The notes below the pieces were generated by a model that was not told the DNA's origin, searched no databases, and saw nothing but the letters and a program-made list of their open reading frames with translations. 64,000 bases of DNA from Neodontobutis hainanensis (lineage: Eukaryota; Chordata; Actinopteri; Gobiiformes; Odontobutidae). Positions 56,222-64,000 of the stretch are shown piece by piece (within the stretch, counting starts at the first letter, position 1; each line of letters begins with the position of its first letter). Both the position numbers and the translations under genes were made by a program. The DNA lies in contig JALDNG010000048.1 of assembly GCA_024349245.1 (NCBI GenBank), positions 6,982,501 to 7,046,500 on the forward strand, given 5' to 3'.

Positions 56222-59200
56222 AGGGTGTATAGCTTTCATTAAACATCATGACTAAAAGAGAATTGTCAAATGCCTTTATATACTGTATATCCTGCCGTAT
56301 GTTTGTATATGTCACACTCTGGAGCTTTACTTTAACACCAAATTCCTCTGTCTTTGGTTTGCAATTGCATTTTATAGAGGCCCATAGGAACATCCTTGCT
56401 TCCTGACACAGCTGTCCTGTTCTTGACCACATATGCTCGTCTCCTTTTGCCCATGGATTTCCTCGATGAGCTCCTTCGGTTTTATGGCCTATAACCATTC
56501 TGGGCTATAACAGAAGAAGTCGTTATATATTCCACGGCAGAATGGCTCTCCTCGTCTGTTCTGTCCCATTGAGCTGAGAGGTCCTTTCAAAGGAGACGTG
56601 CCAAAGACAGGTCCCTCCAGAAAATGAGATGCTAAGGTCATTAACTTTTATCCTTCGACTTTTGGATTTAAGCCGGGACAAAAAAGCTGCCCTTCGAACC
56701 TGGCCCTTTTTGCGCCGCAGAGGAGAGGTGCACTGTGGGAGGCGAAGATAACACTCAAGTGGATTTTGATGGAGGAGGAATTGGCTGCTGGAGTGCCTCT
56801 ATTGCAGTCTAACAATATAGATACCAGTTCTCTACATAAGGGAGAGGAGTACAGCCATCTTTCTGGCAAGAGCTAGTCAAAGCAGCACTCCAATAGAAAC
56901 GTTTTTGTACTTTATCCAACCAAAGACTGCAAGTAAAATAACCATTCACTGGTGCTGTAGTGATGACAGGGCTAACTCAGACATGCACTAAGACCAAGAA
57001 ATAGTCTAGTTTCACACTGATGAGCTTTCCAAATTATCTCAACAATAATATGGACATCATAATAGAAACAACACTGACTGTATATGTGTGTGTGTGTCCA
57101 AGTGATTTTACAAAAAAACAAGTCAAAACATAGCGTTCATGCTGATTTGAACTGTACAATCACAGCTGCAGCTTGTTAGTAGAAAAAAAAGGTATGTGTG
57201 AACACAACGTTGTAAAAAATTGGGGGGAAAAGTCAATTAAATGTGTTAATTAAACATACATCCTTGTGTCATGTTGTTATAGCAGAACAGGGCTTTTAGA
57301 ATTTTTTTATTTATTATTTGCAACCTTTCCTGCTTTTAATAATTAAAAAAAGTAAAACTCCACCCAATTGCCCCCACTGAATACTAGTTTGGGGCTTGGA
57401 GTTAAGCACCTGAACCATCTAACCCTGCGATTATCTCTTTTTATTATATTTTCCTAACCTTTTCTCTACTTTTGTTTTCTTTGCACTGTTTTAGTAGGCA
57501 AGACATGAAAGCAGACACACCAGAAAAGACACTTCTGTTCTGTAGACCAGTACGTGCATTGAACTACTTCAGGCCACACTAGGGATGGACATTTTCCACA
57601 AATAAAACATTCAAATATTTAAGCAAACATTTGAATAATATTTGAATATTTATTTAAATTACGTTTAATTACACAGACGTTTGCTGTTCCACTGAGTGAG
57701 TGGACAGGTCTGTGTCACCTCTGCCTCCTTCTCTTGATCAGACTGAGCAACATTATGGATTTATTTAATTTATGACCAGCAAAAAATATAAATGTTATTA
57801 TTAATCAGAAAAATTCAAATAGCATATTTTTAAATATATATTGCACTAGCACTAACCGGCATATATTATTAGGAATAATGGAACCATTTCTGTCTAATAT
57901 CTGAAACACCTACCTATGTCTTTATTACAATGCTAAATCAGACAATTATCTTGTATAGCACCTAGTTTTATTACATTTATATATCCACCAGAGCAAAGTC
58001 TAGTTAGCCATTAATTCAGCATATAACCCTTTTTAAATCTTACTAGTTATGACAAAAGTATATTAAATTTTAATTGAGGATATGTCATTTCTGATAAATT
58101 CAGCTAAGTAAAATGTACTCTGCTGTGGGAGGAAGCAGTTAAAGTATGCAGTCCTCATATTCATTGGAACCTTATTGATACTGTAAGATCTCTGTGAAAG
58201 TGCTTACCGAGTCAGCTGCGAGTGTAATTATTCTAAGATTCAAGATTCAAGATTTACTTATTTACGTGTAATGGACAACAGGAAGATAAATTAAAAAAAA
58301 AAGGGACCCTAGCAGAAATTGCAATAAGGAAAAAGAAGGGAATTCAAACCAGATTTCGTTTTAACAATCTGTAAAATCCCTGCTGAGGCGGAAAAGGAAT
58401 TACCAAAGAGCTAACATGATGAATTAGCAGACCCACTTGGCGAGTTTGCAGGGTTCGCCTTGAGCTAGCGTCTGGATGTTTGAAATATCACGGAGGAATG
58501 ATGTAAAAAAATAAAAAAAATAAAATAAAATAAAAAATAAGGCCATAGACCCCCGTTCCTTCTGGAAACCAACCAGGAGTTTGATAAAAAATTGAAGAGC
58601 TCTCAAACCAAACACACCTCCAGCTGTCAGTCAATGTCACTCAAGTCCCGGGACATTGACAACGAGTGGAAGGAGGGGGGCTGCTGAAGACTTTGTAGCC
58701 CCTCTCCGTCGCCTGAAGGCTAGAGGGAGCAGGAGACAAACACAGCGGGCTTCACCCCTGGGGGTTTTCGCTTCATGTGCACAACCATGAGGGGATGTTT
58801 TGATTTCCATAGGCGCCAGAGCCGGAGAAGACGCCACTTCCCTAAGCATCAGAGCCCCGTTCCTGCTGTGAGCCGCCACGCCGTGCCCCGCTCCCGCCTT
58901 CACCTGTCACTTCCAGGTTTCTCCCAGTTCGGTGTTTATTTCCTCTTTGTTATTGCTATTCCATCCCTGTCTGTAGCAGGGTGCACATATGAAAATCAGA
59001 CTGAGTTTAAAGAAAAGAAAACGTAATGTAACAACAACATATGCCACGTAGTGTCATCATAAGGTCATGGAATTCAATATCCTTTATATCGTAGCTGAAA
59101 GAATATAATGTTCATGAGTCATATGAGTTTTATTTTTAATACGTGAAAGCCTTGTTTGAATTTGGACACTGCACGCAGAGCCATTTTTGTTTTGTTTAAA

Positions 59201-60354
59201 AGAACTAGGTATCTTTACATCCTGCTCTCTTGCGTCAGACTTAATGGAATTTTTCTTCTTTTCATTTCTTCTCTTGTTTGGAGAGTGATAAAACCCAGTC
59301 CACCTTAACACTGAGCTGTCACTCCATTATCACACAAATCCTGGTGAGGTTTGTTTGGCATTAGCTGAGATGAACATGTAATACATGTACATGACACATT
59401 AGATTTTCTAACTCGTCACCACAAAAGGTTTTGAGAAGGTATCAAAAAAAAAAAAAAAAAGTCTAGTCATGCCAAAAGACACGAGAGGATGCATTCAACT
59501 CATTGGAGCGGGAACATAGTGTTAAAACTAAGCTTTCTCGCTTGTTTGCAGGTCAAAGACGCAAACTACATGTTGATTCTTAGCAAAGAGGCCTACAGTA
59601 CAGTATATTGCTTGTTTTCAAAATTCTAAGTTGTAAGTGTAACCTACACTTCCTGATACAATTTGAAAGAGAATAAGCCTGAAATAGTACAATAATGATC
59701 ACTGAACTGCAAAGATAATTGTGTGAATGAAGTGGGTCATGGGAAACTAAGCAGAGCACAAGTATTGCTGTTAGTCAGGTTCTGTGGGCAGGCGGTTCAA
59801 GGACGGACCGACGCAAATGACTATAAAAAGCCGTCACATTGACACGCTGAATATCTGCTCTGAGCTCGCCAGGGGCCTGGGAGAGCTTCCCGTTTCTGGG
59901 CCAGTTTGTGATCTTCGCAGCTCCTCCTTCGGCCCACAAAATGAAAGTCACTGTGCAATAAAGATTTGTGCCTGTGGGAGGAGAAGCCGGAGTTCACACT
60001 GTTATGTTTTTTACATAGATTTAGGGAAAAGGGATTGATCTCTTCATGTTGTTTATCTATTTCTTGTTAAATCCTGTATCTTTTTTTATATGTGTTTGAA
60101 CTGAGTGACTTCTAGCCTGCTGTTTTCATATCAGGTCAACTCCCACGCACAAGCAGTGCTGAATAAAAGAGCCATCCAGACACTTAATTTCCTCTCCTTT
60201 TTTGTACAGTAGGTGTGTATTTTTGTGTTGTGTGCTTGGCTCAAGAGACGGGGCACAGAAAAGCAGAACAGCAAATTATGACAGTTCAGGGATGAGCCCT
60301 GAGCTGTCAGCAAAAATGGAAATAAAAAGAGCTTTGAATGGCCCCAGAGCAAGT
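56222..60354. other. Unique DNA, no gene recognised
   Basis: An A17 run lies at 59444-59460. The motif 'caagattcaagatt' near 58238-58252 followed by 'tacttatttacgtgtaatgg' may be the minus-strand 3' end of a LINE. About 56520-56800 and 59790-59990 are compositionally complex and might be conserved non-coding. Short frames show no domain. Confidence 0.45.
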
Positions 60355-60522
60355 CAAAGTGACAGCCGTGTAAATAATATTGGTGGAAGATGCTGCAATT
60401 TAGGCATAATTTACCCGTAACCCAGCCTGACTCCAAGAGAATAAAGTTGACCATTTCTCCTTTGAAGGTTAAAATGAGAAAATGGGGGGTAGCTGCAGTG
60501 TGTATTTGCTACAGTAAAGGAA
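60355..60522 (+). repeat. Diverged direct duplication (pair Z), left copy
   Basis: Shared blocks with 61967-62170 are 'gtgacagccgtgtaaa', 'atgctgcaattt', 'cataattt', 'ctcctttgaaggttaaaatg' and 'gctacagtaaa'. The offset is about 1.61 kb. At 60498-60503 only three GT units are present where the right copy has 24. Confidence 0.85.
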
Positions 60523-61142
60523 TTAGATATATTGGAATAGTTAGATAACGGGCTGCTTGATGGACCTTAAGTGGTTTCCTTTAGGGGCTACTTGTGCTAC
60601 TGCAACTAAACCCTTCCACTGTTTGTATATGACGCAAACAACGTTAAGCAGAACACAAAACATTTTAAAGGATGAAAGGGTGTGAGGCAAAAAAAAAAAT
60701 AAAATACATTTAATTCTGCATGAAAAGTTGGTAGAGAACATTAAATTGTGACACAATGTTCAGCTGCACTAAATATAGACTAATCCCTGGATTTCGATCA
60801 TGTAGTAATGCTGGACAGCAAAAAACACCACACATATAATCTTTTAGGGTCTGTACTGACTGCTAAAAAATGGACATCTGTAACATGCATTTTTTGCCAA
60901 GAATTTTATTGTTTTGCTGACAGGACTAAATAACGAGGAGACACCCCTGGTCTGTCCTAAACGAAACACACAATAAGTGTTAGAGCCACACCGACAGCAA
61001 CATAAAATTTTATGAGGATAAAAGTGTGAAATAATTTAGTTGTATTCAAGTTCTATTCATAATGAAAGCAAGAGGTCACACTAACTGTTTTCACTAGTTA
61101 GATAGTTAGTATAATAACGGTAATTGAGGTACACTGCGACTA
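60523..61142. other. Unique DNA between duplication copies
   Basis: No feature was found. Confidence 0.45.
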
Positions 61143-61345
61143 GGCAGTAGCTCAGTGGGTAATGTAGTCGTCTTTCAACCGGAAGGTAGGCTGTTCAATT
61201 CCCACTCTCCCCACAGTTCATACTGTCGTTGTGTCCTTGGGCAAGACACTTAACCCACCTTGCCTCCAGTGGCTGTAACACTGGTAATTACTGTAGAACA
61301 ATGTAAGTCGCTTTGGATAAAAGCGTCAGCTAAATGAATAAATTT
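61143..61345 (+). mobile_element. V-SINE-like tRNA-derived SINE, plus-strand copy
   Basis: The head has TAGCTCAGTGG (61148-61158, A-box-like) and TGTTCAATTCC (61192-61202, B-box-like). The central 'gtgtccttgggcaagacact' and 'taacccaccttgcctcc' follow. The tail 'gtaagtcgctttggataaaa' plus 'gcgtcagctaaatg' matches the L2 3' end at 41.74 kb nearly exactly. It is the best-preserved copy of this family in the window. I could not define a TSD. Confidence 0.9.
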
Positions 61346-61649
61346 ATATAAATAGAAATAGAAAAGGTCTGAGTAAAAGCATCTGGTGAAGATGGTTTGT
61401 CTCTAATTCCAAGAGACTTTATTAATTCTGAGTTCAAATGGTAAGAGAGCTGAGCTTATAACTCTAGAGGGAGGATGTACCCCTGAAACCAAACCTGATG
61501 GACCAGGTTGTTTTGTTCGCACCGTTGTTAGTCATGAAAGGGAGGTGAGACTCCAAATGTGAGAGTCGTTAAGGCTCAGGAGAGCCGTTAGTGATCCTGC
61601 TCCATTCAGGTGCAGGGTCGTTAGTGTCATTGTTTTATTTTATTCTACT
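61346..61649. other. Unique DNA, no gene
   Basis: Nothing recognisable was found in this short spacer. Confidence 0.4.
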
Positions 61650-61816
61650 CCATCTGCCACAGGAACTTCGTCACTCAGCTTAGAGTAGAGCTGCTGCTCC
61701 TCCACGTTGAGAGGATTCAGACACCTCCCTGCAAAGGTGTTCCGGGCGCGTCCCATTGGGAAGAGGCCTAGGGGAGAACTAGGACACACTGGAGGGACTG
61801 TGTCTCTCGGCTGGCC
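61650..61816 (+). mobile_element. Rex3-like LINE copy E, C-terminal fragment
   Basis: Similarity to copy A covers 'cgtcactcagcttagagtag', 'gagctgctgctcctccacgt', 'ggtgttccgggcgcgtccca', 'ggaagaggcc' and 'ggagggactgtgtctctcgg'. It stops at 'ctggcc', before the natural LINE end, so it is truncated on both sides. It is more diverged than copies A, C and D. Confidence 0.88.
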
Positions 61817-61966
61817 ACAATTTTGCGACTTTGACGGTAGAGGGTTAAATTATTCCTTATTGTATGGAACATGACATGGTACAAACCAGTGTTTTTATTT
61901 AATGAAAATCATTTAGTCTGATTCAGCCACATTAAATGGGGCTTTGGAGTGGAAATTACTTCATAC

Positions 61967-62106
61967 TACAGTGACAGCCATGTAAACAGCATTTATGTAA
62001 TATGCTGCAATTTCACATAATTTCCCTCAAATTTCCCCAACTCTGAGAGAAAGAACCTAACAATCTGTCCTTTGAAGGTTAAAATGAGGACTTGGTGGGG
62101 AAGGAG

Positions 62107-62157
<51 letters not shown>

Positions 62158-62170
62158 GGCTACAGTAAAA
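61967..62170 (+). repeat. Diverged direct duplication (pair Z), right copy
   Basis: This is the partner of 60355-60522. It differs by many substitutions, short indels and a 48-base GT microsatellite. Confidence 0.85.
62109..62156. repeat. (GT)24 microsatellite
   Basis: It is an uninterrupted run of 24 GT units within the right copy of duplication Z. Confidence 0.97.
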
Positions 62171-63560
62171 CGCACTGTGAGCAGAGCCTAAGCAGAACCG
62201 TGAAGCACTTCCTGCACAGCGCTTTGGCCAGAGCTCTGAAAATCATTACGCCACCATCTGCCTGTCATGACCTTGGCATATATACACTTCAAATTTATGA
62301 TGCCTAAACGGAAAACAGATGCAAAGACCCTTTAAAGAGAAGTCTGATCCACCAACTCGTGGCTAATGGCCCCAAAGTGTGAACGCTGCCTTTGAGGGGC
62401 CTGAAGTTGTCTGCTCTCATATTAGAGCAACTGCCTTCAAATGAAAATAACACACAGTCGGCAGCCGTGTCCTCATTACGGAATAAGTCAATACTGTAAA
62501 GTTTAATGGCATCAAAATAGCCGCACAAGTGTTGTTGACCAAACCAGAAAAGTCTAATTATCTCATGAAGTACAGACTTGAGGCTGTCTAGTGCTATTAA
62601 TAGTTTGAACCTGACCCAGATGTGTTACTAACGTCATCGCAGTAAAGTGTCTGAGAGCTGGACTGTTCTCTTTATCAGAAACAGAAGAAGTACTGTCCTG
62701 AGTTTGATGAGATTTAAACTTTATAAAGTGTGCTTATTGTTTTATCAAATGTTCGGGACAGTTCAGTGGTGTGAGCTCCCAAAGCTGGGCCAATCATTGA
62801 GGGTAATGTTCTGTTGTCTAAACTGGGACAACTTTTTTAACCTGACTCTGCCGGATAGACCTGCTCACAAAACATAGTCTGTTCCCCAGAACCATCTGGA
62901 AAGGCTCTGTAAAAAACTTAGTAGGTGATTGGATAAAGAACCGACCCACCACAAGACTTGTTTTAACAAATCATAAAAAAACTATTAATTTGAAGCAACC
63001 AGAGTGCGGCTAATATGAACAAACAACAAACTGCTCTAAGAGTAAAGGTTTTTGCAAAGTGAATCTGCAAATAAAAAGAACATTAAGCAACACTAAATTG
63101 GTAAATGAGAAAAAAGAATCGGCCGATAAAAAGAGCTTGTGATTTTTGATATGCCAAAGCCAGTAGGAAGAAGAACACTAACATCTTTTCCTTCCAGAAA
63201 ATGCTTTATTGACACATTTTTTAGCATTAGTGAAAGACTTAAGCATCAACGCTAACCTCTTTCAGCGTAGCCATGTTGATAACACAGTAGAGAAGAGGAC
63301 GCTTGTTGCATTTGGCAAATTAAAAACCCACCTTTTTCTGTTTGTGCTGCAACAAGAGGCCGGTGAGCCCATGGTTTGACTCAAGTGGTTGGCTTGGCGC
63401 AATATAAGATGGATTTACCAGAGTTTGGAAACTCCCAAATCTCACGAGAATTTAGCTGCAGTGCAAGGTTACACTTTTTTACCCACAGCAGAAAAATGTT
63501 ATGTATCTGTAAAATAATGTTGCTGTATAGTGTTATTTTGGTTGAAAATGTAAAAGTAGA
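62171..63560. other. Unique DNA, no gene recognised
   Basis: About 62180-62560 is balanced in composition and complex and might be conserved non-coding. The rest is AT-rich without repeats. Confidence 0.4.
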
Positions 63561-63575
63561 GTATATTAGTAAATT

Positions 63576-63970
63576 CAGTCATTCATTTTCTACCACTTTG
63601 TCCCATTAGGGGCCACGGGTGACTGGAGCCTATCCCAGAGGCTTTGGACCTGAGGCGGGGTACACCCTGGACAGGGGCCAGTTAGTCACAGGGCTGACAT
63701 TTAGAGACAGACAATGACAAACAAGTATGCTCTCTCACATTCATTCATTAGAGACACTTTAGAGTTGCCAATTAACCTGTACATACATGTGTTTGAACGG
63801 TGGGAGGAAGCCGGAGTACCCGGAGAGAACCCACAGTAACGCGAGGAGGACATGCAGACTCCTCAAAGAAAGACTGGAGACGGCCAAGAATATTTGATTC
63901 AACTGGGTTTTGAACTCATGAATTCCTTGCTGTGAGGCAGGAGTGCTAACCACTCTGCCACGTGCACCCT
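63576..63970 (-). mobile_element. Full-length tRNA-derived SINE (Rex3-tailed family) with 15-bp TSD
   Basis: On the minus strand it starts with a tRNA-like head holding an A-box-like TGGCAGAGTGG (plus 63950-63960) and a B-box-like AGTTCAAAACC (plus 63906-63916). The body follows ('gtgggttctctccgggtact', 'ccagggtgtaccccgcctca', 'gctgggataggctcc') and then the tail 'gggacaaagtggtagaaaat' plus GAATGACTGA. GTATATTAGTAAATT (63561-63575) and GTATGTTAGTAAATT (63971-63985) flank it, differing at one base. It would be transcribed by RNA polymerase III and copied by a LINE enzyme in trans. Confidence 0.94.
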
Positions 63971-64000
63971 GTATGTTAGTAAATTAATTGATAGATTTTT

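Noticed and set aside
57580..57680. hAT end suggested by 'tagggatgga' and AT-rich sub-terminal repeats
   Set aside because: No matching inverted end or 8-bp duplication was found; AT-rich sequence alone explains the pattern.
58125..58165. SINE fragment suggested by 'gtgggaggaag'
   Set aside because: Only about 12 bases match and the neighbouring landmarks of the SINE are missing.
63905..63970. tRNA-like sequence (A and B boxes) at SINE heads
   Set aside because: The acceptor and anticodon stems do not pair properly and SINE body sequence continues directly, so these are tRNA-derived SINE heads. The same holds at 5.6, 12.1, 25.4 and 61.2 kb.
1..64000. CRISPR array, prophage, operon or bacterial defence system
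   Set aside because: No spaced short direct repeats, no dense co-directional ORFs and no ribosome-binding sites occur. The sequence is clearly vertebrate-type.

Overview
The window looks like 64 kb of a teleost fish nuclear genome, probably a percomorph. The reasons are: a Rex3-like RTE-clade LINE with a (GATG)n tail, L2-type LINE remains, two tRNA-derived SINE families, a Charlie-type hAT, a Tc1-like transposon, (GT)n microsatellites and AT-rich single-copy DNA between them. I find no intact host protein-coding gene, no spliced-gene structure I can defend, and no functional tRNA or rRNA gene. It reads as a gene-poor intergenic or deep intronic region in which almost every recognisable coding trace comes from a mobile element.

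Layout. 1-12 kb: mostly unique AT-rich DNA with SINE fragments (3.6, 5.5, 5.6, 9.9 kb) and a 226-bp hAT-like MITE at 7.1 kb. 12.1-16.1 kb: a SINE head fragment, then a 3.3-kb near-complete Rex3-like LINE (copy A) with a perfect 12-bp target-site duplication but broken reading frames. 16-26 kb: unique DNA, an unclassified 230-bp repeat at 17.5 kb, two GA-rich repeats, and a degenerate AT-rich array with a diverged duplication (23.5 and 24.9 kb) that carries a minus-strand V-SINE-like element. 26-29.1 kb: a small TIR element, one copy of a 0.6-kb unclassified repeat, and a 5'-truncated SINE split by a 987-bp hAT element. 32-36.2 kb: a possible BED zinc-finger remnant, decayed LINE copy B, an internally deleted minus-strand Tc1-like element and a LINE C-terminal remnant. 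37.7-45 kb: the inverted partner of the 0.6-kb repeat, a Rex3-fragment/L2 junction, and Rex3-like copy C nested in the 3' UTR of another LINE, followed by a degenerate minisatellite. 46-64 kb: a SINE with TSDs, a degenerate CT-rich array, three more LINE remnants, a diverged direct duplication (60.4 and 62.0 kb), a V-SINE-like copy, and a full-length 395-bp SINE with 15-bp TSDs at the right end.

How the parts relate. The SINE with the AGCGGTAGAA tail shares its 3' end with the Rex3-like LINE. The V-SINE-like family shares its GTCGCTTTGGATAAA tail with the L2 element at 41.7 kb. The window therefore holds two parasite/partner pairs. Nested insertions with target-site duplications (hAT inside SINE; Rex3-like inside an older LINE) give a relative order of events. 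Family names come from remembered features of the families, not from a database search. Boundaries of decayed copies are approximate.
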